A stretch of DNA of 64,000 nt from Burkholderiales bacterium (GCA_020848075.1 JADLAV010000061.1:62001-126000), one strand, 5' to 3'. Positions 34,711 to 42,794 are shown, counted from the stretch's first letter. The notes: generated by a model from the sequence alone, not told the origin. Program-made: numbers and translations.

Positions 34711-35124
34711 TTGAACCGCGCGAACGAGCTCGTGATCGCCGGAGAGCTTGCGGAGCGGGACGCCCTTCGCCACACGCCGGCGGGCGTCGCGCTCGTCAAC
34801 TTCCGGATCGTGCACGCATCGCGGCAGATCGAGGCCGGCACCGAGCGGCAGGTGTATGCCGAGATCGCATGCGTTGCGGCGGAGGACGAAGCCCGGCTGG
34901 TGGCGGCGGCGCCGCTCGGCGCGGCGGTCCGGTTGTGCGGCTTCGTGGCGGGCAAGGGCCTTGCCGGGGCTCGCAGCGGTTCGACTGGAGACGCGAAGGT
35001 TGGTGCTCGATCCGCGCGGCAGCTCGTGCTGCACGTGACGCGGATCGAGTTCGAGGAAAGAGAACGGGATCGTCCGGCGCCCCCGCGCACGGCGGGAGCG
35101 CATCCGGACGACAAAGGAACGTAG
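34711..35124 (+). CDS. priB: primosomal replication protein N (PriB)
   Basis: 137 aa from a TTG start ([18 protein letters not shown] follows). A single OB fold related to SSB that stabilises PriA on forked DNA during replication restart. The conserved stretch [22 protein letters not shown] is visible. The protein is longer than the ~105-aa norm because of an insertion around [17 protein letters not shown] (86-102) and a Pro-rich C-terminus. Its position between rpsF and rpsR is diagnostic. Confidence 0.9.
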   Translation: MNRANELVIAGELAERDALRHTPAGVALVNFRIVHASRQIEAGTERQVYAEIACVAAEDEARLVAAAPLGAAVRLCGFVAGKGLAGARSGSTGDAKVGARSARQLVLHVTRIEFEERERDRPAPPRTAGAHPDDKGT

Positions 35125-35134
35125 GAGAAGAGTG

Positions 35135-35449
35135 ATGGCAACGTTTGGCAGGCCGCGCAGCGCGGCGGGCAAGGGCGGCAAGGGCGCCAAGGGCGGCAAG
35201 GGCGCCAAGGGCCGCGAGCGCGGCGGGCGCGCGCTCTTCAGGCGGCGCAAGTTCTGCCGCTTCACGGCGGAGAAGATGGAGTGGATCGACTACAAGGACG
35301 TCGATCTGCTGAAGGATTACATCGGCGAGAACGGGAAGATCATCCCGGCGCGGATCACCGGCACGAAGGCTGGTTACCAGCGTCAGCTGGCCGAGGCGGT
35401 CAAGCGGGCGCGATTCCTGGCGCTGCTGCCCTACACCGACGTGCACTGA
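35135..35449 (+). CDS. rpsR: 30S ribosomal protein S18 with Gly/Lys-rich N-terminal extension
   Basis: 104 aa against the usual 75-80. The C-terminal 70 residues ([20 protein letters not shown] to LPYTDVH) are a normal S18. The first ~33 are low complexity, with repeated GGKGAK. The ATG at 35135 follows GGAG at 35124-35127; a GTG three bases earlier is also possible. S18 sits beside S6 in the 30S platform and contacts mRNA leaving the ribosome. The repeat here and that in S6 are discussed as a finding. Confidence 0.94.
   Translation: MATFGRPRSAAGKGGKGAKGGKGAKGRERGGRALFRRRKFCRFTAEKMEWIDYKDVDLLKDYIGENGKIIPARITGTKAGYQRQLAEAVKRARFLALLPYTDVH
35174..35209. repeat. 18-bp tandem repeat, two copies, inside rpsR
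   Basis: GGCGGCAAGGGCGCCAAG occurs twice head to tail (35174-35191, 35192-35209), preceded by a partial copy. It encodes GGKGAK twice in the S18 N-terminal extension. Confidence 0.9.
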
Positions 35450-35463
35450 GGAGAGCGCCGGCC

Positions 35464-35919
35464 ATGCAAGTCATCTTGCTCGAGAAGATCACGAACCTCG
35501 GCAGCCTCGGCGATGTGGTGAAGGTGAAGGACGGGTTCGCGCGCAACTTCCTGATCCCGAAGGGCAAAGCCCAGCGCGCCACCGCGCAGAACCTCGCCGC
35601 GTTCGAGCAGCGTCGCGGGGCCCTGGAGAAGGCGCAGGCCGAGACGCTTGCCGCGGCGCAGCAGCGCGGCGCGGAGATCGGCGGGCTCACGGTGCAGCTC
35701 ACCCGCCGCGCGGGAGCGGACGGCCGGCTGTTCGGGTCGGTGACCACGTACGACATCGCCGATGCGCTTACCGCGCTCGGTCATCCGATCGAGCGCGCGA
35801 CGATCCGCCTCCCGCAGGGACCGTTGAAGCTCGTGGGCGACCACGACGTCGCGGTGGCGTTGCACAGCGACGTCGTCGTTCACGTCAAGGTCTCGGTCCT
35901 CGGCGAAGCCGCGGAGTAG
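35464..35919 (+). CDS. rplI: 50S ribosomal protein L9
   Basis: 151 aa, the normal length. It begins [19 protein letters not shown] and contains the family signature [17 protein letters not shown], a long connecting helix (about 40-75) and the C-terminal rRNA-binding domain. It is last in the rpsF operon. A small GC hairpin (TCGGAC 35925-35930 with GTCCGA 35936-35941) follows the stop, without a T run. Confidence 0.97.
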   Translation: MQVILLEKITNLGSLGDVVKVKDGFARNFLIPKGKAQRATAQNLAAFEQRRGALEKAQAETLAAAQQRGAEIGGLTVQLTRRAGADGRLFGSVTTYDIADALTALGHPIERATIRLPQGPLKLVGDHDVAVALHSDVVVHVKVSVLGEAAE

Positions 35920-36038
35920 GGCTGTCGGACAGGCCGTCCGAGACGCACGGTGGCGGCGCGCGCCACGCACTTCATCGCCAGGGTGGCGCGTCGAGCCGGG
36001 GGTGTAGAATCCCCCCGAGAGCCCACTTGACTCCCGCA

Positions 36039-37427
36039 ATGCCCCAGGCAATCGTCACTTCGTCGAACGAGGCACCGCTCGTCGCGCTGCGCGTGCCGCC
36101 GCATTCGATCGAGGCGGAGCAGTCGGTCCTCGGCGGGTTGCTGCTCGACAACACCGCGTGGGACCGCGTCGGCGACGTGATCGCGGTCGACGACTTCTAC
36201 CGCGACGACCACCGCCGGATCTTCCGCCACATCGCCCGGCTGATCGAGCGGGCGAAGCCAGCCGACGTGGTGACCGTCGCCGAGTCCATCGAGTCGAGCG
36301 AGGACAAGGACAAGGCGGGCGGCATCACGTACCTCGGGCAGCTCGCGCAGAACACCCCTTCGGCGCACAACATCCGGCGCTATGCGGAGATCGTCCGCGA
36401 GCGGGCCGTCATGCGCAAGCTGGTGACCGTCGGCGGCGAGATCGCCGACAGCGCGCTCAATCCGGCGGGCAAGGACGTGGGGCAGCTGCTCGACGAGGCC
36501 GAGTCCAAGGTGTTCGAGATCGCGGAAGCGGGCAGCCGCGGCCGGGAAGGCTTCAAGGACATCCACCAGCTCCTGTCGCAGGTGATGGAGCGCGTGGACA
36601 TGCTCTATCACCGCGACAACCCGTCGGACATCACCGGCATCCCGACGGGGTTCCACGATCTCGACCAGATGACCTCCGGGCTCCAGGAGGGCGACCTGGT
36701 GGTGGTCGCCGGGCGGCCGAGCATGGGGAAGACGGCGTTGGCGCTGAACATCGGCGAGCATGTCGCGGTGGAGAACCGGCTGCCGGTCGCGGTGTTCAGC
36801 ATGGAGATGGCGGGCACGCAGCTCGCCACGCGGATGCTGGGCTCGCTCGGCCGGCTCGACCAGCACAAGCTGCGCACCGGGCGGCTCTCCGACGAGGACT
36901 GGAACAAGCTCACGAACGCGGTCGGACGGCTGCACGACGCGCCGATCCACATCGACGAATCGGCGGCGCTGAACGCCCTCGAGCTGCGCGCCCGCGCGCG
37001 CCGGCTGCACCGCCAGTACGGGAAGCTCGGCCTGATCATCGTCGATTACCTGCAGCTCATGTCGGCCACGAGCCAGGGCGAGAACCGCGCGACCGAGATC
37101 TCGGAGATCTCGCGCTCGCTGAAGGCGCTCGCGAAGGAGCTGCGCGTGCCGGTCGTCGCGCTCTCGCAGCTGAACCGCAGCCTCGAGCAACGGCCGAACA
37201 AGCGGCCGGTGATGTCGGACCTGCGCGAGTCGGGTGCGATCGAGCAGGACGCCGATCTCATCCTCTTCATCTACCGCGACGAGGTCTACAACGCCGATTC
37301 GGCGGACAAGGGAAAGGCCGAGATCATCATCGGCAAGCAGCGGAACGGACCGATCGGCACCGTGAGCCTGACGTTCCTCGGGCACTACACCCGCTTCGAG
37401 AACTACGCGCCCACGGGCAGCTTCTAG
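36039..37427 (+). CDS. dnaB: replicative DNA helicase DnaB
   Basis: 462 aa. The hexameric fork helicase. The N-terminal domain starts around VPPHSIEAEQSVLGGLLLDN. The RecA-like C-terminal domain has Walker A GRPSMGKT (about 225-232), Walker B LIIVDYLQLM, the arginine-finger segment and DADLILFIYRDEVY. The ATG at 36039 is preferred over an in-frame TTG at 36027. TAGAAT at 36005-36010 may be a -10 element. There is no intein. A minus-strand small RNA candidate ends about 90 bp after its stop. Confidence 0.96.
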   Translation: MPQAIVTSSNEAPLVALRVPPHSIEAEQSVLGGLLLDNTAWDRVGDVIAVDDFYRDDHRRIFRHIARLIERAKPADVVTVAESIESSEDKDKAGGITYLGQLAQNTPSAHNIRRYAEIVRERAVMRKLVTVGGEIADSALNPAGKDVGQLLDEAESKVFEIAEAGSRGREGFKDIHQLLSQVMERVDMLYHRDNPSDITGIPTGFHDLDQMTSGLQEGDLVVVAGRPSMGKTALALNIGEHVAVENRLPVAVFSMEMAGTQLATRMLGSLGRLDQHKLRTGRLSDEDWNKLTNAVGRLHDAPIHIDESAALNALELRARARRLHRQYGKLGLIIVDYLQLMSATSQGENRATEISEISRSLKALAKELRVPVVALSQLNRSLEQRPNKRPVMSDLRESGAIEQDADLILFIYRDEVYNADSADKGKAEIIIGKQRNGPIGTVSLTFLGHYTRFENYAPTGSF

Positions 37428-37517
37428 GGGGGGCCGAGCCTGGACGGGATTCGCGCCATCGCGTCGGGCGGGCGAGTCCGGCACACGGCGGACTCAGGGC
37501 GCTGCACGGGGCACGTA

Positions 37518-37548
37518 GAAACAAGAAGGCCCGGATGTTCACCGGGCC
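37518..37548 (-). terminator. intrinsic terminator of the minus-strand RNA candidate
   Basis: Read on the minus strand: GGCCCGG (37548-37542), loop TGAACAT, CCGGGCC (37534-37528), then TTCTTGTTTC (37527-37518). A 7-bp all-GC stem with a T-rich but interrupted tail. On the plus strand the hairpin is followed by no T run. Confidence 0.65.
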
Positions 37549-37667
37549 TGAGGGTGTCGCACCGTCGCGTCGTTGTTCTTCTTCCCCTGGGGCCGCGCCA
37601 TCCACCGACGTACGGAGGAGGAGTCGAATCGTCGGATGTTTACGCTGCCGCTTCAGAGTGTTAACGC
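37518..37667 (-). ncRNA. candidate ~150-nt small RNA with anti-Shine-Dalgarno loop
   Basis: Bounded by a near-consensus promoter (37674-37703) and an intrinsic terminator (37518-37548). The internal stem CCGACG (37635-37630) with CGTCGG (37610-37605) displays a 19-nt loop containing TCCTCCTCC (37622-37614), complementary to GGAGGA-type ribosome binding sites. A 20-codon frame starting ATGGCGCGGCCCCAG lies downstream in the transcript and stops within the terminator stem. Its ribosome site is weak, so I favour a non-coding RNA, though a dual-function RNA is possible. It is not recognisable as 6S, SRP or tmRNA. Confidence 0.6.
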
Positions 37668-37673
37668 GGGTTC

Positions 37674-37703
37674 TTTATAGTCGACTTCAGATGTCGCTGT
37701 CAA
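37674..37703 (-). promoter_or_regulatory. near-consensus sigma-70 promoter on the minus strand
   Basis: TTGACA (37703-37698), an 18-base spacer, TATAAA (37679-37674): 6/6 and 5/6 matches. It is the best promoter seen in the window. It points away from the deacetylase gene and towards the 3' end of dnaB, with no protein gene in its path. Confidence 0.8.
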
Positions 37704-37933
37704 GTGGGAAATTTCGGGCTCGCCAAGTCCCCCGCAGTCCCGCAGCGGCAGCCGGGAGGATGCGAGGGCACCGTATGCGTGCCAGATTCTACAAGTATTT
37801 GTTTTACATTACGTTTCAGCAGACCCGCCGGCCTGATCTCGCCACTCGCAACGGCCAAGCGAGGTCTTGCATCGCCAGCGCCACCGAGCTTGGCCTCCCC
37901 CGATCGCGGCGAATGACCGGTGCGCGCGCCGTC
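37704..37933. other. gap upstream of the deacetylase gene
   Basis: No convincing gene. An A/T-rich patch at about 37785-37818 (ACAAGTATTTGTTTTACATT) may contain the promoter of the plus-strand deacetylase, but no clean hexamer pair is seen. The deacetylase frame is open through part of this region (an in-frame ATG at 37913 would add seven residues). Confidence 0.4.
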
Positions 37934-38680
37934 ATGGGCAAGCGGGGGGTATGCGTCGCCGCCAGCCTCGTCGCGATCCTGCTGGCCGTTCCTCCGGCGG
38001 CCCACGCCGCGTGCAGCGGCACGCTCTACCTCACGCTCGACACGAGCGTCATGACGCAGGCGGAGAATGTCGCCCGCATCCTTGCGAAGCATCACGTTCA
38101 GGCGACGTTCTTCATCGCAAATGAACCGACGTTCCGCGGCGACCACTCGCTCGATGCGTCGTGGGGCGAATACTGGCGCACCCGCGCCGCCGAGGGGCAC
38201 GCCTTCGGCACCCACACCTGGGATCACGGCTACTTCCGCGGCGACCTGCCGGGCGGCAAGGTGAAGTACGTCCGCGGCAGAGAGGTCCGCGAGCTCGACG
38301 CGAACGGAGTGTGCGAGGAGTTGCGGCGGGTCGACACGCGGTTCCGTGAGCTGACGGGCCGCGGCCTCGACCCCCTGTGGCGCGCGCCGGGCGGGCACAC
38401 GACCCCGAATGCGCTCGCCGCGGCGCAGGCGTGCGGCTACCGGCACGTCCTCTGGTCGCGCGCGGGATTCCTCGGCGACGAGCTGCCGTCGGACAAGTAC
38501 CCGAACGACGTCCTGCTGCAGCGCGCGCTGCGCAACCTCCGCGACGGCGACATCCTGGTGATGCATCTCGGCATCCGGTCGCGGCAGGATCCGTTCGCGC
38601 CGATGCTCGATCCTTTGCTCGAAGGGCTGAAGCAGCGGGGATTCTGCTTCGCGACCCTCGCGCCCGCACGGGTCAACTGA
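37934..38680 (+). CDS. secreted polysaccharide deacetylase family protein
   Basis: 248 aa. A Sec signal peptide (MGKRGVCV, then hydrophobic to AAHAA at about 26) precedes a NodB-type domain. Motif 2 is HTWDH (in FGTHTWDHGYFRG), motif 3 LWRAPGGHTTP, and a late motif ILVMHLG. Motif 1 reads LTLDTSV, not the usual TFDDG, so the second metal-binding Asp is Thr. A set of burkholderial homologues shares LTFDT here, so this is a subfamily trait rather than damage. It probably trims acetyl groups from a cell-envelope glycan. It stands alone. Confidence 0.85.
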   Translation: MGKRGVCVAASLVAILLAVPPAAHAACSGTLYLTLDTSVMTQAENVARILAKHHVQATFFIANEPTFRGDHSLDASWGEYWRTRAAEGHAFGTHTWDHGYFRGDLPGGKVKYVRGREVRELDANGVCEELRRVDTRFRELTGRGLDPLWRAPGGHTTPNALAAAQACGYRHVLWSRAGFLGDELPSDKYPNDVLLQRALRNLRDGDILVMHLGIRSRQDPFAPMLDPLLEGLKQRGFCFATLAPARVN

Positions 38681-38777
38681 CTCGTTGTTCGTCTGGCGTA
38701 CGCCACGCCAGAGGTCCGCGGATGGCAGTGAGGCACTCGCAGGGCGGCTCGCACCGCGCTGATCGGTCAGCTCGAAG

Positions 38778-40244
38778 TCAGAGGACTTCGGCCGCGTGAT
38801 CGGCGAGGCGCGAGCGCTCGCCGCGCTGCAGGGTCACGTGCCCGGAGTGGGACCAGCCCTTGAAGCGGTCGACGACGAAGGTGAGGCCCGAGCTGCCCTC
38901 GGTGAGATAGGGCGTGTCGATCTGCGCGATGTTGCCGAGGCACACCACCTTGGTGCCCGGCCCGGCGCGCGTGATGAGCGTCTTCATCTGCTTCGGCGTC
39001 AGGTTCTGCGCCTCGTCGATGATCAGGTACTTGTTGAGGAAGGTGCGGCCGCGCATGAAGTTGAGCGACTTCACCTTGATGCGCGAGCGGATCAGGTCGC
39101 GCGTGGCCGCGCGTCCCCATTCGCCCGCCTCCTCGTCGGTGTTCTGCAGCACGTCCAGGTTGTCCTCGAGCGCGCCCATCCACGGCGTCATCTTCTCCTC
39201 CTCGGTGCCGGGCAGGAATCCGATGTCCTCGCCGAGCGGCACGGTGACGCGCGTGATGATGATCTCGCTGTAGCGCTTGGCCTCGAGCGTCTGCATGAGC
39301 CCGGCGGCGAGCGTGAGCAGCGTCTTGCCCGTGCCGGCCTGCCCGATGAGCGTCACGAAGTCCACTTCCGGGCTCATCAGCAGGTTGAGCGCGAAGTTCT
39401 GCTCGCGGTTGCGCGCGGTGATGCCCCATACCGCATTGCGCTGATGCGCGTAGTCGCGCACCGTCTCGAGGACGACGGCGCGGCCGGTCTTCTCCCGGAC
39501 GATCGCGTGCAGCGGCCGCTCGCCGTCCTGGTAGACGAACTCGTTCAGCAGGAGCTCGTGGCAGAGCGGCCCCTTCACGCGGTAGTACGTGCGCCCGTCC
39601 TTCTTCCAGGACTCGACGTCCTTGCCGTGCTGATCCCAGAAGTCGGCCGGCAGCTCGCGCGTTCCGGTGTAGAGGACGTCGGTGTCCTCGAGGGCCTTGT
39701 CGTTGTAGTAATCCTCGGCGGCGAGGCCCAGGGCGCGAGCCTTGATCCGCATGTTGATGTCCTTCGACACCAGGATCACCTGGCGCTGCGGATCGCGCCC
39801 CTGCAGGTACATCACCACGCCGATGATGTTGTTGTCGGCCTTGCCGATCGGCAGGGTCGGCGGGATATGGCCGTTGATCGCCTCGGTCTGCAGGAAGAGG
39901 CGGCCGGTGGCGGTGTCGGCCGCGTGGCGCGCGAGCGGGATGCCGGCCTCGATCGGTCCCGCGGCGGCGCTCACGATCTCCTCGATGAACCGGCTTGCCT
40001 GGCGGGCGCTGCGCGCGACCTCCGACATGCCCTTCTTGTTGTTGTCGAGCTCCTCGAGCGTCATCATCGGCACGAAGATGTCGTGCTCCTCGAACCGGAA
40101 CAGGCTCGCGGGATCGTGCATGAGTACGTTGGTGTCGAGGACGAAGAGCTTGGTGAGGGTGCCGCGCGTCTCGCGGCGGGCGCGGCGTGGGGCGGGGCTG
40201 GCGGTTGCGGCGCTCGCGGCAGCGGATTCAGAGCGTCTTAACAA
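38778..40244 (-). CDS. PhoH-family PIN-domain ATPase (YlaK type)
   Basis: 488 aa from a TTG at 40244, placed nine bases after AGGAGG; a longer frame begins at an ATG at 40265 that lacks a ribosome site. The N-terminal PIN domain has its first Asp in FVLDTNVLMHD (about 34-44), followed by acidic residues ELDNNKKG. The C-terminal PhoH domain has Walker A GQAGTGKT (about 301-308) and Walker B YLIIDEAQN. It is likely an RNA helicase/ribonuclease, as for mycobacterial VapBC-PhoH2, but its role here is inferred. The ribosome site lies in the 3' end of the bcp gene, which it follows. Confidence 0.9.
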   Translation of the reverse strand: MLRRSESAAASAATASPAPRRARRETRGTLTKLFVLDTNVLMHDPASLFRFEEHDIFVPMMTLEELDNNKKGMSEVARSARQASRFIEEIVSAAAGPIEAGIPLARHAADTATGRLFLQTEAINGHIPPTLPIGKADNNIIGVVMYLQGRDPQRQVILVSKDINMRIKARALGLAAEDYYNDKALEDTDVLYTGTRELPADFWDQHGKDVESWKKDGRTYYRVKGPLCHELLLNEFVYQDGERPLHAIVREKTGRAVVLETVRDYAHQRNAVWGITARNREQNFALNLLMSPEVDFVTLIGQAGTGKTLLTLAAGLMQTLEAKRYSEIIITRVTVPLGEDIGFLPGTEEEKMTPWMGALEDNLDVLQNTDEEAGEWGRAATRDLIRSRIKVKSLNFMRGRTFLNKYLIIDEAQNLTPKQMKTLITRAGPGTKVVCLGNIAQIDTPYLTEGSSGLTFVVDRFKGWSHSGHVTLQRGERSRLADHAAEVL

Positions 40245-40680
40245 AGTCGAGTACCTCCTGTGCATGACCGGGAACCTTGACGCCGCGCCACTCGCGGCGG
40301 ATGGCGCGCCGCGCGTCCAGCACGAAAGTGCTCCGCTCGATGCCGCGCACCTGCTTGCCGTACATGTTCTTCATCTTGATGACGCCGAACTGCTGGCAGA
40401 CCGCCTCGTCCTCATCGGACAGCAGCTCGAACGGGAATTGCATCTTCGCCTTGAAGTTCTGGTGCGACTTGAGACTGTCGCGCGAGATGCCGTACACCTC
40501 GCAGCCGAGCTTCGCGAACGCGCCATGCAGGTCGCGGAACGCGAGGCCCTCTTTGGTGCAGCCGGGCGTGTTGTCCTTCGGGTAGAAGTAGAGGACCAGG
40601 GTCCTCGCCTTGCTCCGGGAGAGCCGGAACTCGCCGCCGGTCCCGGGGAGGGAAAAATCGCTTACCGCAGGGTCCGCCAT
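40228..40680 (-). CDS. bcp: peroxiredoxin, thiol peroxidase Bcp family (PrxQ)
   Basis: 150 aa. It reduces peroxides using a peroxidatic cysteine, Cys41 in DNTPGCTKEG. The usual resolving cysteine five residues later is Leu46, so this is an atypical or 1-Cys form; other cysteines lie at about 60 and 97. Further signatures are YFYPKDNTPGCT, GISRDSLKSHQNF and ERSTFVLD. The last codons supply the ribosome binding site for phoH, so the two are cotranscribed. A candidate promoter and a tandem repeat lie upstream. Confidence 0.93.
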   Translation of the reverse strand: MADPAVSDFSLPGTGGEFRLSRSKARTLVLYFYPKDNTPGCTKEGLAFRDLHGAFAKLGCEVYGISRDSLKSHQNFKAKMQFPFELLSDEDEAVCQQFGVIKMKNMYGKQVRGIERSTFVLDARRAIRREWRGVKVPGHAQEVLDFVKTL

Positions 40681-40713
40681 TCGCTGAGTCGGTTTCGGGC
40701 AGGTCCGTATCGG

Positions 40714-40742
40714 ATTGTTATGAAATTCGCCCGCGGGTGCAA
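40714..40742 (-). promoter_or_regulatory. possible promoter of bcp-phoH
   Basis: On the minus strand TTGCAC (40742-40737), a 17-base spacer and AACAAT (40719-40714), about 34 bp before the bcp ATG. Each hexamer matches four of six consensus bases. Confidence 0.4.
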
Positions 40743-40757
40743 GCGCCGGTCACGCGA

Positions 40758-40779
40758 GGAATTAGACCGGAATTAGACC
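40758..40779. repeat. tandem 11-bp repeat upstream of bcp
   Basis: GGAATTAGACC occurs twice without a gap (40758-40768, 40769-40779). It lies 15-37 bases upstream of the candidate -35 element of bcp, where an activator would bind. It is A/T-richer than its surroundings. Confidence 0.55.
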
Positions 40780-40808
40780 GGCGCGGCGGCCGCTTGCTCG
40801 GCGCGCGC

Positions 40809-41717
40809 TCAGGCGAGAAACGGCTTGCCTTGCACCGCCAGCCGGCCCGAGCGGCCCGGCACCGGCGCGAGGGCGACATTGCAGCGCGGCAGCTGGCGCG
40901 GGTCGAGCGACTGACAGATATCACGCATCGCCACGAGCTCGTAGCCTTGCGTGCGCCAGCCCTGGAGCAGCTGCTCGAACACCGGTGCGAGCTTCATGCC
41001 CTCGAGCTCGGCGTGGAGCGTGAACACATGGCCGGCCGGCGGCGGATTCGCCGTGAGCGCAAGCACGCGCTCGGCGGCGTTTTCGGCCGTCACGCCGTCG
41101 AGGCCGATCATCTCGTCCAGCGTGGGCAGCGTCGTCGGGATCTGCGGACAGGCGATGATCTCGGCGCGATGGATCGGGATGAACGGCTCGGTGCCGCGCG
41201 TGTCCGACGCGTACGCGAATCCGAGCCGCTGCGTCAGCCGGTACGCGTGCAGGTTCATCTGCCATCCGGCGGCGCCGTGCACGCGCGTCGGCTCGCCGAA
41301 GATCTCGTCGAAGCGCTCGCACGCGAGGCGCATCTGGCGCTCGGTCCACGCCGCATCCGCGCCGGCGACGCCGTCCTGCCACTTCACGTGATCCCACGCG
41401 TGAATGCCGACCTCGAACCCGGCATCGCGCACGTCCCGCATGACGTCGGCGCACGCGCGGCCGATGTCCGGCCCGGGCAGCAGGGTCCCGTAGAGCAGCG
41501 TCTTCAGCCCGTAGTGCTCGAGGACCGAGGTGCGCGAGACCTTGCCGACGAATCCCGACCGGAATACGCGCTTGATCGCGCGCCCGGTGTGGTCGGGTCC
41601 GACGCTGAAGAGGAACGTCGCGTCCGCCTCACGCCGCTTGAGCAGCTCGACGAGCCGCGGCACGCCGAGCCGCGTGCCCCGGTACGTGTCGACGTCGATC
41701 TTGAGCGCCAGCCTCAT
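40809..41717 (-). CDS. arnD: undecaprenyl-phosphate 4-deoxy-4-formamido-L-arabinose deformylase
   Basis: 302 aa. It removes the formyl group from the lipid-linked sugar at the periplasmic face of the inner membrane pathway, giving undecaprenyl-P-Ara4N. A NodB-like fold with LKIDVDTYRGTRLGVPRL at the N-terminus, metal motif HAWDH in VGIHAWDHVKWQD, and HAELEGMKLAP near the end. The ATG overlaps the stop of the decarboxylase gene (ATGA). It is the last gene of the Ara4N operon. Confidence 0.92.
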   Translation of the reverse strand: MRLALKIDVDTYRGTRLGVPRLVELLKRREADATFLFSVGPDHTGRAIKRVFRSGFVGKVSRTSVLEHYGLKTLLYGTLLPGPDIGRACADVMRDVRDAGFEVGIHAWDHVKWQDGVAGADAAWTERQMRLACERFDEIFGEPTRVHGAAGWQMNLHAYRLTQRLGFAYASDTRGTEPFIPIHRAEIIACPQIPTTLPTLDEMIGLDGVTAENAAERVLALTANPPPAGHVFTLHAELEGMKLAPVFEQLLQGWRTQGYELVAMRDICQSLDPRQLPRCNVALAPVPGRSGRLAVQGKPFLA

Positions 41718-42763
41718 TCGACCAGCCGGCGCGCCTCCGCGACGTGGTCGCGATACGCCTCGAAGATGCGCTCGAGCGCCTCGTTCATTGCGACCCGCGG
41801 CTTCCAGCCGAGATCGGCCGTCGTGTTCGCGATCTTCGGCACGCGGTTCTGCACGTCCTGGTAACCCTTGCCGTAGTAGGCGGTCGCGGCCACCTCGACC
41901 AGCTTCACCCGCTTCGCGTGCGACCGGTACTCCTCGTACTGCATCGCCATGCGCACCATCCGCTGCGCGAGCTGCTTCACCGAGAGGTTGTTCTTCGGGT
42001 TGCCGATGTTGTAGATCTTGCCGGAGGCCACGCCGCGCCGGTTCTCGATGATGCGCACGAGCGCGTCGATGCCGTCGTCGACGTACGTGAAGGCGCGCTT
42101 CTGGTGGCCGCCGTCCACCAGCTTGATCGGCTCGCCGCGCACGATGTGGCCGAGAAACTGGGTGATCACGCGCGAGCTGCCCTCCTTGGGCGTGTTGATC
42201 GAATCGAGACCCGAGCCGATCCAGTTGAATGGCCGGAAGAGCGTGAAGTCGAGCTTGTGCGCCATGCCGTAGCCCCAGATCACCCGATCCATGAGCTGCT
42301 TCGCGCACGAGTAGATCCAGCGTGGCTTGTTGATCGGGCCGAGAACGAGATGCGAGGTGTCCGGGTCGAACTCGCGATCCGGCGACATGCCGTACACCTC
42401 GGAGGTCGAGGGAAACACCAGCCGCTTCCGGTGCGTCACGCATGCCCGTACGATCGGCAGGTTCGCCTCGAAGTCGAGCTCGAAGACGCGCAGCGGCTCC
42501 TTCACGTAGGTGGCGGGCGTCGCGATCGCCACCAGCGGCAGCACCGTGTCGCACTTGCGGATGTGATACTCCATCCACTCCTTGTTGATCGTGATGTCGC
42601 CCTCGAAGAAGTGGAAGCGCCGCTCGCCGAGCAGATCGGAGATCCGGTCGGTGTTCATGTCCATCCCGTAGACCTCCCACGGGGTGGTCGAGATGATGCG
42701 CTTGGAGAGGTGATGGCCGATGAAGCCGTTCACGCCCAGGATCAGGATTTTCTTCGCGGACAT
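41714..42763 (-). CDS. arnA: UDP-glucuronate decarboxylase (ArnA C-terminal domain as a separate protein)
   Basis: 349 aa. A short-chain dehydrogenase-like enzyme that oxidatively decarboxylates UDP-glucuronic acid to UDP-4-keto-pentose. Its Rossmann motif is GVNGFIG (10-16), the Ser/Thr/Glu set PSTSEVYG (118-125), and Tyr151 and Lys155 in YSCAK. It aligns with the C-terminal half of Escherichia coli ArnA, which there is fused to the formyltransferase. Here the two halves are separate genes 31 bp apart, each with its own start and stop. Annotators may call it a bifunctional ArnA fragment. Confidence 0.91.
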   Translation of the reverse strand: MSAKKILILGVNGFIGHHLSKRIISTTPWEVYGMDMNTDRISDLLGERRFHFFEGDITINKEWMEYHIRKCDTVLPLVAIATPATYVKEPLRVFELDFEANLPIVRACVTHRKRLVFPSTSEVYGMSPDREFDPDTSHLVLGPINKPRWIYSCAKQLMDRVIWGYGMAHKLDFTLFRPFNWIGSGLDSINTPKEGSSRVITQFLGHIVRGEPIKLVDGGHQKRAFTYVDDGIDALVRIIENRRGVASGKIYNIGNPKNNLSVKQLAQRMVRMAMQYEEYRSHAKRVKLVEVAATAYYGKGYQDVQNRVPKIANTTADLGWKPRVAMNEALERIFEAYRDHVAEARRLVE

Positions 42764-42794
42764 GTCAGATGAGTGAAGAGGAGAGAAGTGGCGG

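Noticed and set aside
37594..37653. Short plus-strand frame after GGAGGAGGAG opposite the small RNA candidate
   Set aside because: The spacing to the ATG (12 bases) is long, the peptide would have 13 residues, and the consensus promoter and terminator face the other way.
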